A stretch of 64,000 nt of DNA. It comes from Parerythrobacter lutipelagi. GTDB lineage: Bacteria > Pseudomonadota > Alphaproteobacteria > Sphingomonadales > Sphingomonadaceae. Every line of letters starts with the position of its first letter. The first letter of the stretch is position 1. The notes beneath the pieces are model-generated. The model made no database searches. It worked only from the letters and a program-made list of their open reading frames with translations, and had not been told where the DNA came from. Below are positions 17,692-26,561 of this stretch, one piece after another. The position numbers were made by a program, and so were the translations under genes. The stretch spans positions 1,638,331 to 1,702,330 of the forward strand of contig NZ_SKCJ01000001.1 in the NCBI RefSeq assembly GCF_005434975.1, in the 5' to 3' direction.

Positions 17692-19662
17692 ATGATCCAG
17701 TCTATTCCTTTGAAGAAGCTCGTCCCAAGCCCGCGGAATGTTCGCAAGTCGAGCGACGTTCTCGCAGACCTGCAGCTGCGGGCGGACATTGCCGCGCGCG
17801 GCCTGTTGCAGAACCTCGTCGTGCGAAAAGCAAAGCGCGGCAAGTTCGAAGTCGAGGCCGGTGGTCGCCGTCTGGCTCAGCTCCAGGCGCTGGCCGAGGA
17901 GGGTACTCTTCCCAAGAATCACGAGGTGACTTGTCTCGTCATCGAAGGCGAGGAAAGCGAGGTGCGCGAAGCAAGCCTCGCCGAAAACTTCCAGCGCCTC
18001 GCAATGAACCCGGCCGACGAGGCACAGGCGTTTGCTGCGATCATCGAGGCGGGAGCCAGCACTGAAGACGTGGCCCGCCGGTTTGGTCTCACGGTCCGCT
18101 TTGTCGAGGGTCGTCTGCGTTTGGCGGGTCTCGCACCTTGTGTCTTCGAAGCGCTCGCCGAAGGCGCGATCACGCTCGACATGGCCAAGGCATATGGGGC
18201 AATCTCGGACATCGATCGTCAGGCGCACGTCTTTGCCGAACTGCAGGATGCTTGGTACCAGGTCACGCCTGACACGATCCGGCGAATGGTGCTCGATGCC
18301 ACTGTTCGTGGCTCCGATCCGCGCGCGGTTCTGGTCGGGCGCGATGCGTACCTTGCTGCAGGTGGCCGCATCGAACGCGAACTCTTCGACGACGAAGCCA
18401 GCGAAAGCTGGATCGATGTCGCGCTGCTCGAAGACCTGGCCCAGAAAGCGATGGATGATGCCGCAAAAAGGGTCGCGGAAGAACACGGACTTTCATGGGT
18501 GCGACCCACGCTTGGCAACTATGTCAGCCACGATCTCGTCGAGGGGCTCAATCGGCTCCCATGCGAAGCGGCTCCGCTAACCGAAGACGAGGCCCGCGAG
18601 CTCAGCGACCTTGAAGCCGACTACGATCGGACGGCCGCCATCCTCGAGGATGAGGACAGCGACGAAAGCGAGATCGCCAAGGCGGAAGAAGAACTGGTCT
18701 CGATCGACCGCGCGATGCGCGATCTCAACGACCGACCGCCGGTGCTTGCCGATGAGCTCAGGTCAGAGGCTGGGGCGTTCCTCGTGCTCTCTCGCAATGG
18801 CGAACCGGCATTGGTGCCGCAATTCTACACCGAAGTTGAAGTCGTCGACGCTGATGACGGAGCAGTCGAACCGGTTGATGCTGGGGCTGATACCAAGCGC
18901 AAGATCGGCGCGCTTTCGCAGCGTTTGCTCGACGAGCTCGCGATGCAGCGCCGCGATATCCTGGCAATCCACTTGGCCAATGATCCCGCACTTGCGCTCG
19001 ACTTCATGGTTTTCACCCTCGCGGATGCCGATGGGCATGACTGGCGCGCGAAGAAGGCATCGACGCTGGTCGGCTCGGTAGCATCGGGACCGGTGGCCGG
19101 CTTCGAGGCCAAGGACGCCCCAGCAAGCGCTGCGCTTGCCGAATTTGCCGCTTCGCTCGACGAAAGCTGGCGCGCCGGCGAGACCGACGTCGAACGGTTC
19201 GAACGCTTCCGTGCATTGAGCGATGAAGCACGTTCCGCCTGGCTCGGCCATGTCGTATCCCGAACGCTGGTCGCGAGCCTTGCGTGTGAGGGCGATCGCT
19301 CGGCGCCGCTGCACGAGATCCTCGGGTCGCTGCTCGAGATCGAAACCGCGCATTGGTGGCGGCCAACGGCGGCGAACTATTTCGATCGCGTGGCGAAGGC
19401 GCGTACGCTAGAAGCGCTCGATGCAGCAGGCGGTCCCGAACTCGTCAGTCGCTATGCAGGTTCGAAGAAGGCAGAGCTGGCGAGCGCAGCCGAGCGCATC
19501 TTCTCCGGCAATTTCATCGGCGAGGCGGATGTGAAGGCGCGCGCGGAAGCGTGGGTGCCCGAGATCATGCGGTTCGGTTCATCTGAGGCACCGGTCGAGG
19601 ATGAAACTGCGGACTCGACCGAAGACGAGACCGCGAACGAAATTGCCAAGCAGGCTGCCTGA
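17692..19662 (+). CDS. parB: ParB/RepB/Spo0J-family partition protein
   Basis: 656-residue ParB-type DNA-binding protein. The N-terminal ParB/sulfiredoxin-like nuclease fold contains IPLKKLVPSPRNVRKS, EAGGRRLAQL and SLAENFQRLAMNPADEAQAF, followed by the HTH of the KorB/ParB type (STEDVARRFGLTVRFVEGRLRLA cut across the motif) and a long acidic C-terminal half unlike classical short ParB. No parA is adjacent, which is common for this ICE-type ParB. The start has CAGGAGAC upstream and the leader is shared with ardC. The 3' end is duplicated at 32234-32470. Confidence 0.9.
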   Translation: MIQSIPLKKLVPSPRNVRKSSDVLADLQLRADIAARGLLQNLVVRKAKRGKFEVEAGGRRLAQLQALAEEGTLPKNHEVTCLVIEGEESEVREASLAENFQRLAMNPADEAQAFAAIIEAGASTEDVARRFGLTVRFVEGRLRLAGLAPCVFEALAEGAITLDMAKAYGAISDIDRQAHVFAELQDAWYQVTPDTIRRMVLDATVRGSDPRAVLVGRDAYLAAGGRIERELFDDEASESWIDVALLEDLAQKAMDDAAKRVAEEHGLSWVRPTLGNYVSHDLVEGLNRLPCEAAPLTEDEARELSDLEADYDRTAAILEDEDSDESEIAKAEEELVSIDRAMRDLNDRPPVLADELRSEAGAFLVLSRNGEPALVPQFYTEVEVVDADDGAVEPVDAGADTKRKIGALSQRLLDELAMQRRDILAIHLANDPALALDFMVFTLADADGHDWRAKKASTLVGSVASGPVAGFEAKDAPASAALAEFAASLDESWRAGETDVERFERFRALSDEARSAWLGHVVSRTLVASLACEGDRSAPLHEILGSLLEIETAHWWRPTAANYFDRVAKARTLEALDAAGGPELVSRYAGSKKAELASAAERIFSGNFIGEADVKARAEAWVPEIMRFGSSEAPVEDETADSTEDETANEIAKQAA

Positions 19663-19729
19663 CCCCTCCTGACAGGTCCAGGTCACTCGGTGGGCGGTCC
19701 GTTCCTACAAGGGCGGACCGCTCTTTCTT
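19489..19729 (+). repeat. Left copy of the duplicated parB 3' end
   Basis: The last part of parB plus its terminator region is repeated in direct orientation at 32234-32470. Hand alignment over 184 nt from 19492 gives 26 mismatches, about 86% identity, mostly at codon third positions. The two copies bracket 12.5 kb of cargo. Confidence 0.85.
19694..19729 (+). terminator. Rho-independent terminator after parB
   Basis: GCGGTCCG (19694-19701) pairs with CGGACCGC (19714-19721) around a 12-nt loop and is followed by TCTTTCTT. Confidence 0.75.
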
Positions 19730-19856
19730 AGGTCAATCCTCTCACTCGAAATATCGGCGTATCGTTTAGAAAGCGAAGACCGCCCACTATCGCCCCATTA
19801 AATGACGCTGGCAATCGACATCAACAACCCTCGGGAAGTCCTTAGCTTACTCCTTA

Positions 19857-20135
19857 TCATCGATAGAATTCGACCTTGAACTCCACTTTCCCAGTCGGTG
19901 TGACAAAATGCACCAGTCCAGGTTCGATGATTACGTGCTGGCCCGCTTTGATAGGGTATGCTCTCGGCGGATCACCGCAGACGTTATATTCGAGAGTCCC
20001 GGACATCACGCAAATCCTGCCCCACACTCCAGGTTTGAGGTCATGATTTGACGTGAGCTTGTCGGGCACAGTGTGTTCGTTGAACAATGGCGATTCTGCG
20101 TATTTGGCTACGCTCTGAGGGAGGTTCTTGCGCAT
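19857..20135 (-). CDS. DUF1971 (TehB/YeaR-like) cupin-fold protein
   Basis: 92-residue cupin-like protein of the family that includes E. coli YeaR. Signature stretches are VAKYAESPLFNEHTVP, KPGVWGRICVMSGTL, HVIIEPGLVHFV and the C-terminal VEFKVEFYR. YeaR belongs to the NsrR nitric-oxide/nitrite regulon in E. coli; the annotation 'tellurite resistance' often attached to the family is not evidence of that function. It is the last gene of a three-gene operon below the globin, next to an Rrf2 regulator, so a nitrosative-stress role is the best inference. Confidence 0.85.
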   Translation of the reverse strand: MRKNLPQSVAKYAESPLFNEHTVPDKLTSNHDLKPGVWGRICVMSGTLEYNVCGDPPRAYPIKAGQHVIIEPGLVHFVTPTGKVEFKVEFYR

Positions 20136-20137
20136 CC

Positions 20138-20596
20138 CTATCCGTCGATGCCAACAAACGTTGTGATAACCAGTATGCCCAGGCCGAAAAAGGCAACCGC
20201 CAGCGGAACTATCAATATCTGACCGTAGACGGCCTTTTTGTCCATCAGGCCGGTCCAGGTATCGAGCATCTTGTCTTGGTCGAGCGGAGACTTGTCTTCT
20301 GCCCCCGCCTGCCGGGCGCCGATCCTCGCGACTCCGAAATATACCATGGTGTACAGCACCGAGACCACGATCGCGAAACGCGCTGGCCCGCTTTCTCCTG
20401 TCGCGATGGCAATCGCTCCAAAGAACACTGCATAGCAGGCCAGCATCGCCGTCCAAACGCCCCGAGGAAGCTGATATCCTGCATTCCGCGGGGCAACGGG
20501 TGCAGCAGCCAGCGGCTGTAGCGTATGCTCCAGCGCTTCGACTTCCACGTCCAGCTCGGTCGCACGTTCGGCGACAATGGCACGTTGTTCAAACAT
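20138..20596 (-). CDS. Small integral membrane protein of the globin operon
   Basis: 152 residues with a cytoplasmic N-terminal helix and three hydrophobic segments (about 53-72 AMLACYAVFFGAIAIATG, 77-95 ARFAIVVSVLYTMVYFGVA, 125-148 ILIVPLAVAFFGLGILVITT). No catalytic motif is visible and the function is unknown. The ATG at 20596 overlaps the end of the globin gene by 8 nt and its stop is 2 nt before the DUF1971 start, so the three genes form one transcript. It is probably involved in the same nitrosative or low-oxygen response. Confidence 0.75.
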   Translation of the reverse strand: MFEQRAIVAERATELDVEVEALEHTLQPLAAAPVAPRNAGYQLPRGVWTAMLACYAVFFGAIAIATGESGPARFAIVVSVLYTMVYFGVARIGARQAGAEDKSPLDQDKMLDTWTGLMDKKAVYGQILIVPLAVAFFGLGILVITTFVGIDG

Positions 20597-21068
20597 GGGG
20601 GAGAGGCCTTCCTGCTTGGGATCCGGAGATGCCGTCACGCCGGACCTTGATGCCGGTGAGGAGGCTATCGGCAATGGCGCGCGCCCGTTCGGCTACCAGC
20701 GTGATGCCTTCGGGCGATGGTGCGAGATCGTTCAGAGTTGCGTAGAAAAGTTCGAGCCAGCGCGCGAAATGCATTTCTTCCAGACTCGGGATGGCCATAT
20801 GTTTGAGCATGGGATTTCCCGAAAACTCGCCGCTATTGAACAGAATGGAGCGCCAGAAAGCCTTCATACGCTCCAGATGCTCGGGCCAATCGGCAATCCG
20901 TGCGGCAAAGATCGGGGCAAGCAGATCATCTTCCCGGATTCTGGCGTAGAAGCGCTCGACCATGAGCGAGATGAACTTCTCATCGACTCCGCACGCCTCA
21001 GCATTTGTACGTTTCGCAGTTCTCGCGGCGTGCACATGCTCACGCGAATTTTCGATAGTGCCAAGCAT
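20589..21068 (-). CDS. Group III truncated haemoglobin
   Basis: 159-residue globin. It has the trHb hallmark stretch FISLMVERFYARIREDDLLAPIF, the central HLERMKAFWRSILFNSGEFSGNP (cut here; group III has the W-R-S and Y/F-x-G-N-P pattern), the proximal histidine in MHFARWLELF, and a final helix with AERARAIADSLL. It would bind haem and handle NO or peroxide. It is the first gene of the operon, 84 nt from the divergent Rrf2 regulator, with a palindrome between them. Confidence 0.9.
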   Translation of the reverse strand: MLGTIENSREHVHAARTAKRTNAEACGVDEKFISLMVERFYARIREDDLLAPIFAARIADWPEHLERMKAFWRSILFNSGEFSGNPMLKHMAIPSLEEMHFARWLELFYATLNDLAPSPEGITLVAERARAIADSLLTGIKVRRDGISGSQAGRPLPHV

Positions 21069-21090
21069 GGTGACGGTCTCACTCTAAACA

Positions 21091-21105
21091 GGTATCTAAT
21101 ATACC
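21091..21105. promoter_or_regulatory. Palindrome in the globin/Rrf2 divergent promoter
   Basis: GGTATCTAATATACC is an inverted repeat (GGTAT-N5-ATACC) 22 nt upstream of the globin start and 47 nt upstream of the Rrf2 start. It is the best candidate operator for the Rrf2-family regulator. A second, weaker imperfect repeat AACATCTGATATGCCTGTT lies at about 21132-21150. Confidence 0.5.
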
Positions 21106-21152
21106 ACTTATAGTCACTTTGCGAGAAAAGCAACATCTGATATGCCTGTTTT

Positions 21153-21581
21153 ATGCAGTTAAACCTTCGAACCGATTATGCTCTGCGAATGCTCATGGCG
21201 CTTGCCGCTAAGGATGAGGTGGTCTCGATCGACTGGATTGCCGATCATTACGATATCTCGCGCAATCACTTGGCCAAAGTCGCACAGGATCTGGCCGCGG
21301 CGGGTTTCGTCGAAACCCAGCGCGGAAGGGGTGGGGGTCTGCGCCTGGCGCGCCCACCATCACAGATCATTGTTGGCGACGTTGTGCGAACATTGGAGAA
21401 TACGACCGGCTTCGTGGCTTGCATGGGTGGCAGGGAAGACTGCGCAATCGATGGAGCGTGCGGCCTGAAGCCCGCGCTGTCAGGTGCTCTTGAGGCCTTT
21501 CTGGCCCATCTCGATCAATTCGACCTTGCGCAGATTACCGGGCCGCGACAACGCCTACTTCACCAATTGATGCCTGGGTAA
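21153..21581 (+). CDS. nsrR: Rrf2-family, NsrR-like Fe-S transcriptional repressor
   Basis: 142-residue regulator. A winged HTH at the N-terminus (MQLNLRTDYALRMLMALA, then ISRNHLAKVAQDLAAAGFVE, GRGGGLRLAR) is followed by three cysteines in ACMGGREDCAIDGACGL. The C-x6-C-x5-C spacing is close to that of NsrR, where the cysteines hold an NO-reactive Fe-S cluster. It probably represses the divergent globin-membrane protein-DUF1971 operon and is relieved by nitric oxide. IscR and RsrR are the family alternatives, but the neighbours favour NsrR. Confidence 0.83.
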   Translation: MQLNLRTDYALRMLMALAAKDEVVSIDWIADHYDISRNHLAKVAQDLAAAGFVETQRGRGGGLRLARPPSQIIVGDVVRTLENTTGFVACMGGREDCAIDGACGLKPALSGALEAFLAHLDQFDLAQITGPRQRLLHQLMPG

Positions 21582-21643
21582 AGCCTTGCTTGGGCTGCAA
21601 ACGGCAGCTTACGGTCCTTTCCGATAGCCGGATGCGTTACCAG

Positions 21644-23041
21644 TCACGCAATCTCCTCGATCTGTCCGCGTTCCGGTATTGATGTTTTCCACCCCAGCTT
21701 GTTTGTAATCTCCTCCGCAAAAGCGATCGACGAAGACATCTCGCCGTGAACGACAAAGGTCGTGGAGGGGGGCTTCTTGAATCCACCGAGCCAGTCCAGA
21801 AGCGCGGCCTGATCAGCATGCGCGGAAAACCCGTTCAGCGTGTGAATGCTGGCGCGGACGGGCACATCCTGTCCGAAGATGCGGACCTGATCGGCTCCGT
21901 CCACCAGCTTGCGTCCCAGCGTCCCCTGGGCCTGAAATCCGGTTATGAGGATAGCGCTCCCTGGGCGCGGTAAGTTCTCCTGCAAGTGATATTTGATGCG
22001 ACCAGCGGTGCACATCCCGCTCGCTGCGATGATGATTGCGCCCGCGCGAATGGCGTTGAGTGCCCTCGACTCCTCGACGCTCCCGACGAACTTCAGGTTC
22101 GGGATATTTTCTCCCTTGGCATGCCATCGCGCCAGCCTGCGAGCTTGCTCGTCGAAAAGACTCATATGCCGGGAGGTAAGCTCGGTGACTGCGGTTGCCA
22201 TGGGCGAGTCCACGAAAATATCGAGATCGCCGAGGCGACCTTCGCACACCAGCTGATGAAAGTAGTAGAGGAGTTCCTGTGTGCGGCCGACGGCGAAGGC
22301 CGGAATAATGACGTTGCCTTGCTTTGCCTGCAGCGTCTCCGTCACTACATCCACGAATTCGTCGACGGTATCGGTGAGGTTCTTGTGCAGGCGGTTGCCA
22401 TAGGTTGATTCGATGAAGAGGATATCGGCTTCCTCGACGATCGCGGGATCCCGCAGGATCGGGCGTCCCGGCTGCCCCAGATCGCCCGAAAAGACCAGCT
22501 TTCGCGAATGCCCCTTCTCGGTGACCCAAATTTCCACAATCGCCGAGCCGAGAATATGACCGGCATCGCGGAACCGAACGTCGATGCCGCCCTGCAGTTG
22601 CAAACGCTCTTCGTAGTCCAGCGGGCGCACCTGGCTTAGGACCGCTTCTGCATCGGGGAGCGTGTAAATCGGCTCTTTCAGCGGCTTGCTGCGATTTCGG
22701 CGGCGACGCGCCCTTCGCTTGGCCTCCGTTTCCTGAATATGCGCGCTGTCGCGCAGCATGATCTCTAGCAGTTCCGCAGTGGCCGTGGTTGTGTGGATCG
22801 GTCCGCGAAAGCCCTCTCGGTAAAGCTTGGGCAGCAGCCCACTGTGATCGATATGCGCGTGGGTCAGCAGCACGAAATCGATGTCGGATGGTTCGAACGC
22901 AAAGCGGTTCCGGTTCTTATCGCTCGCCTCGCGGCCACCTTGGAACATCCCGCAGTCGACCAGAAACCGAGTCTTTTCGGTTTCGATCAGCGTACAAGAC
23001 CCGGTGACTTCCTGTGCGGCGCCGTTGAACACAACTTTCAC
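21644..23041 (-). CDS. Beta-CASP metallo-beta-lactamase-fold RNase/nuclease
   Basis: 465-residue metal-dependent hydrolase of the RNA-processing MBL class (YSH1/KH-less RNase J relatives). The metal motif THAHIDHSGLLPKL and downstream DAGHILGSA and FSGDLG are intact; the beta-CASP part contains AFAVGRTQELLYYF, AASGMCTAGRI and ITGFQAQGTLGR; HADQ and VVHGE complete the site. The GTG at 23041 is chosen because AAGGAG sits upstream and it lies beyond the previous stop; earlier in-frame ATGs overlap the LOG gene. It is the last gene of the long cargo operon. Its substrate is unknown. Confidence 0.87.
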   Translation of the reverse strand: MKVVFNGAAQEVTGSCTLIETEKTRFLVDCGMFQGGREASDKNRNRFAFEPSDIDFVLLTHAHIDHSGLLPKLYREGFRGPIHTTTATAELLEIMLRDSAHIQETEAKRRARRRRNRSKPLKEPIYTLPDAEAVLSQVRPLDYEERLQLQGGIDVRFRDAGHILGSAIVEIWVTEKGHSRKLVFSGDLGQPGRPILRDPAIVEEADILFIESTYGNRLHKNLTDTVDEFVDVVTETLQAKQGNVIIPAFAVGRTQELLYYFHQLVCEGRLGDLDIFVDSPMATAVTELTSRHMSLFDEQARRLARWHAKGENIPNLKFVGSVEESRALNAIRAGAIIIAASGMCTAGRIKYHLQENLPRPGSAILITGFQAQGTLGRKLVDGADQVRIFGQDVPVRASIHTLNGFSAHADQAALLDWLGGFKKPPSTTFVVHGEMSSSIAFAEEITNKLGWKTSIPERGQIEEIA

Positions 23042-23084
23042 GAGATTCTCCTTCCAACGAGTCGGTTTGCGTAGTGGATCGCGC

Positions 23085-23945
23085 TCATTGTGGCGGATTG
23101 CCACCATAGAACTCTTGGATGACGCCAATTGCCTCCTCGCCGCTGTCGACGATTTCGAAGGAAGTGATGTCGTCGGCGTCGATAAACTCTTCTTCGACGA
23201 GGAAATCGAAAGTCACCGCTTTCGCCCAATAGTCGCGACCGACCAGAACGACCGGGATCGGGGCGATTTTCCCGGTTTGGATCAAGGTCAGGACTTCAAA
23301 TACCTCGTCAAGAGTGCCGTAGCCTCCCGGGAAAGCGACAAGAGCCTTGGCGCGAAGGAAAAAGTGCATCTTTCGAATCGCGAAATAGCGGAACTGAAAG
23401 CAGAGTTCGTGGCTGACGTAAGGGTTTGGTTCTTGCTCGTGCGGCAGCGAAATGTTCAGGCCCACGCTTCTGGAATTGGCGTCTTGCGCGCCTCTGTTTG
23501 CAGCTTCCATGATCCCGGGGCCACCGCCGGTGACGACGACGAAATCGTGTAGGCCCGCATCCTCCAATTTGCGCGAGACCAGCGAGGAAAATTTCCGGGC
23601 TTCCTCGTAAGAGTGAGAATAAGCCCGCTGCTTGCGAGCGCGCCTGAGTTCCGCTCGCAATTGGCTCTCATCCGGGCTCTCGCAAACGGCACGCTCGAGC
23701 TCCGCAACACTTGTTCGAGCCACCTCCGGCGACGGTATCCGTGCGCTTCCAAACACGACAATGGTGGAGCGGATCCCTTCCTGGCGCAGATACCATTCGG
23801 GCTTCAGCAGTTCGAGTTGAAGGCGTAGCGGGCGAAGGTCCTCGATATTGAGGAACTCCAGATCCTCGGATGCGAGCGAGTAGGCTGGGATTGGGGGCTT
23901 GGCGGCCTTTCTGTGTCGCATAGGTGTCTTTCCTTGAAGGCTCAT
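23085..23945 (-). CDS. LOG family (TIGR00730) Rossmann-fold protein
   Basis: 286-residue protein of the 'lysine decarboxylase-like'/LOG family, whose studied members release cytokinin bases or free nucleobases from nucleoside monophosphates. VVVTGGGPGIMEAANRG and the diagnostic PGGYGTLDE motif (AFPGGYGTLDEVFEVLT) are intact. An N-terminal extension of about 90 residues precedes the core, as in the longer subfamily. The ATG overlaps the patatin stop by 4 nt, placing it firmly in the efflux operon. Why such an enzyme travels with an exporter is not clear. Confidence 0.86.
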   Translation of the reverse strand: MSLQGKTPMRHRKAAKPPIPAYSLASEDLEFLNIEDLRPLRLQLELLKPEWYLRQEGIRSTIVVFGSARIPSPEVARTSVAELERAVCESPDESQLRAELRRARKQRAYSHSYEEARKFSSLVSRKLEDAGLHDFVVVTGGGPGIMEAANRGAQDANSRSVGLNISLPHEQEPNPYVSHELCFQFRYFAIRKMHFFLRAKALVAFPGGYGTLDEVFEVLTLIQTGKIAPIPVVLVGRDYWAKAVTFDFLVEEEFIDADDITSFEIVDSGEEAIGVIQEFYGGNPPQ

Positions 23946-25096
23946 CTGCCCCGCTCGATTGCGCGCCGACGAGCATACTGGAAAAGAGCGTTCATGTAGG
24001 CGCGGTCGAAGCGCTCCCGATCCAGAAACTCTTCGTCGTCGAAGTCCTCCTCGATCGCGAGGATAGAGAAAATCATACCGTTTCTCTCGGCAAATCCCCG
24101 GTAGCTTCGCAGCATTCGCCTGTCGGCAGCGGCAATCATCGTTTGAAGCGATCGGTTAAGAAGCGGGAAGGTGCGGGGTTCGACGATCTCGTAGCGTGGC
24201 TGCATGAAACCGTTGTACAGGACGGTAAGCGAGCCTCCTTCGGTCACTTCCCGGCGATCGCCGACATCCTCGTTCCATAGCAGAGCTTGCGGCACTGCGA
24301 GAACGCTCGCAGTTGTGCCGCCATCGACATGCATCTCGGTGAAGGTCTCGCCGTCGGCCGTCACCTCTATCAACACAGGTGGCAACAAGACCGGAATGCT
24401 AGCTGACGCGAGCAGCACGCGCTCGACAAGCCTCTCCGCTTCATGAGTGTCTTGTTGAGCGATCGCGCCAATGTCCCAGATCGTGCCGCGCTGGGTATCG
24501 AGATTGGTCGTCAGAACGAGCAGGCGACGACCCGCCGTGTGCGCCTCTGCAATCTCGCGCAGAAGCGCAGGCGTGATCTCGCGCTCGATCAGCTCGCGCA
24601 GGGGACGGCTCGACGCCAGGGCAGGGCCACCGAGCACTCCCGAAACCGGACGCAGACGAAATATATCGTCAGCTCCGATGCCGGTATAAAGGCGGGATAA
24701 TGTCGGGTCCTTCGCGGAACCGACGAAAGCGAAAGGAGCGATCATCGCGCCCGTGCTTACTCCGATCACAATGTCGAAGTCGGGACGGGTTCCCGCTCCG
24801 GTCCAACCGACGAGATATCCCGCTCCAAAAGCACCGTCGTCGGAACCGCTCGATATGGCGAGGAGGTTCAGGGGGTGCAAAACCGTCGCGTTTGCGCGAT
24901 CGCGGAGCAAGTCATTGCGCCAGCGCTCGAGCGTTGCCACCGGTGCATCGAAGTCGAACCTGACGGCGGGGAAGCCAGGCACCTCGGCACGCGCTTGCAA
25001 CTCCGCCGTCGCCGGTGTCCTCTCCGGAAGGGTCGCGCATGCCCCGGTCAGGGAGGCAGCTGCGAGGATAGTGAGAGCGCGCAAATGCACCATCAT
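23942..25096 (-). CDS. Patatin-like phospholipase, predicted lipoprotein
   Basis: 384-residue lipid hydrolase with a lipobox (ASLTGAC, Cys19) predicting anchoring to a membrane. The patatin motifs are complete: an oxyanion glycine loop in SSGSDDGAFGAG, the nucleophile serine in IGVSTGAM (G-x-S-x-G) and the catalytic aspartate in HVDGGT. It probably acts on phospholipids or acyl esters in the periplasm or at the outer membrane. It overlaps both neighbours by 4 nt (OMF above, LOG below), so it is expressed with the ABC exporter. A role in envelope repair or lipid-linked export is inference. Confidence 0.87.
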   Translation of the reverse strand: MMVHLRALTILAAASLTGACATLPERTPATAELQARAEVPGFPAVRFDFDAPVATLERWRNDLLRDRANATVLHPLNLLAISSGSDDGAFGAGYLVGWTGAGTRPDFDIVIGVSTGAMIAPFAFVGSAKDPTLSRLYTGIGADDIFRLRPVSGVLGGPALASSRPLRELIEREITPALLREIAEAHTAGRRLLVLTTNLDTQRGTIWDIGAIAQQDTHEAERLVERVLLASASIPVLLPPVLIEVTADGETFTEMHVDGGTTASVLAVPQALLWNEDVGDRREVTEGGSLTVLYNGFMQPRYEIVEPRTFPLLNRSLQTMIAAADRRMLRSYRGFAERNGMIFSILAIEEDFDDEEFLDRERFDRAYMNALFQYARRRAIERGR

Positions 25097-26559
25097 TCGC
25101 TCGGAGCCTCGGGCGCGTGGGTGCGATCAGCCAGCTCATCTTCGTCCAGGTCAACCCAGGCGCCGCCGAGCGCCTTGTAGAGCGTCGCGGCAGACGAGGC
25201 CCGGTCCGCTTCTGAAAGCACGACCAATCGAACCGTTTCAAGGAATTGCAAGCGTTGCCGCTCCAAGGCGAGTCTATCGTCCTCGCCCGCACGATAGCGG
25301 CTTTCCGCCAGACGAAAGGTCGTCTCTGCAGCAGCAGCCGCTTCGCGCGCAGCCTGGAGTCGGCGGCCCGCGGCCTGGAAGCCATTGATGGCATCCTCGG
25401 TTTCCGACAGAGCTTCGGCGACGCTCCTCTCGAAGCGCGCTGCTTCTGTATCCGCCTCGGCACCAGCAGCACGGATTTGCGCACGGATGCGCCCTCCGCT
25501 GAAGACTGGCCATGAAAAGCTCGGCCCGATGCTGAAACGAAGCGTCTCGCCGCTTGCGAGATCGTCGAGGGATTGGGACTGGAAACCGAGACCGCCCAGG
25601 ACCGAGAAGCGGGGATAAAGGTCGGCGGTGGCGACACCGATATCGGCCACATGGGCAGCAAGATCGCGCTCTGCGCGGCGCACATCCGGACGCCGCGCCA
25701 GCAGGTCCGAGCGAAGCCCGACGAGGATCGTGTCGGGCGCCTGCGGTATCGGCGCATCGACTACGAGGTCCGGCAAAATGGATTCGGGCGCGATGCCGAT
25801 AATGGTGGCGATGCGGTAGGCCGCACTGCGTGCACTCGCCTCCCGCCGCAAGACCGCCTCGCGTTGCGCCCGGGCGTAGGTCGTAGCCTCGGCAGCCTCG
25901 ATGCGCGAGGACTCGCCAGCTTCATAGCGCAGACGGGTCAGTCGCTCGAGTTCCGCAGCGGCACCGGCTGCCCCTCGGGCCACACGGGCCTCCGCCTGCG
26001 CCTGGCGCAGATCGACATAGGCGCGGGCGAGTTCGCCGGTAAGCTGGACTATGACATCTCGCCGCGCCTCGACAGCCGATTCCAGCCTTGCCTCCGCGGC
26101 TTGCCGAGAGCGAATCTGGCGCCCCCAGAAATCGATTTCCCAATTCGCGTCGAAGCCAATGTCAAACAGGGAGAATTCGGGAGAGTAACCAGGGATATTC
26201 GATACGGGGAGTTGCCCTTTCTCGCTTATTCGGTTCTCCGTCGCGGACGCGGTCAGGTCGACTCGGGGAAGGGCCCGGCCGACCACAGCGTCACGGTTTG
26301 CTCGTGCCTGTCGTAATCGTGCGCTCGCTTCGGCGATATCCGGACTATCGGTAAGGAGGCGCTCGATCAGGGATGACAGGACCGGGTCGTCGAAGTGTGC
26401 CCACCAGGCGGTTTCGACGGGTCCCGGGTCGCCCGGTTCGATCCAGTTCGCAGCGATTGCCGGGTCGAGTCCCGGGCGCTGGTAGTCGGGTCCCACGGTG
26501 GTGCAGCCGGCGAGGCCGAGGGCCATCACGATAGCGAGAAGATGGGCACGATATTTCAT
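25093..26559 (-). CDS. Outer-membrane efflux channel (NodT/OprM family)
   Basis: 488-residue TolC-type protein. A lipobox (MALGLAGCTT, Cys19) is followed by the NodT hallmarks VGPDYQRP and WWAHFDDPVLSSLIE, two internally repeated alpha-helical/coiled segments (ARLRQARANRDA, then the second repeat from LLARRPDVRRAERDLAA), and a conserved S/T-x-x-L-x-x-L-G end. It would complete a tripartite export route with the HlyD-type adaptor and ABC transporter encoded upstream. The start is 2 nt below the permease stop. The E. coli ybh operon lacks its own outer-membrane channel, so this operon is more self-contained. Confidence 0.9.
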   Translation of the reverse strand: MKYRAHLLAIVMALGLAGCTTVGPDYQRPGLDPAIAANWIEPGDPGPVETAWWAHFDDPVLSSLIERLLTDSPDIAEASARLRQARANRDAVVGRALPRVDLTASATENRISEKGQLPVSNIPGYSPEFSLFDIGFDANWEIDFWGRQIRSRQAAEARLESAVEARRDVIVQLTGELARAYVDLRQAQAEARVARGAAGAAAELERLTRLRYEAGESSRIEAAEATTYARAQREAVLRREASARSAAYRIATIIGIAPESILPDLVVDAPIPQAPDTILVGLRSDLLARRPDVRRAERDLAAHVADIGVATADLYPRFSVLGGLGFQSQSLDDLASGETLRFSIGPSFSWPVFSGGRIRAQIRAAGAEADTEAARFERSVAEALSETEDAINGFQAAGRRLQAAREAAAAAETTFRLAESRYRAGEDDRLALERQRLQFLETVRLVVLSEADRASSAATLYKALGGAWVDLDEDELADRTHAPEAPSE

Positions 26560-26561
26560 GA

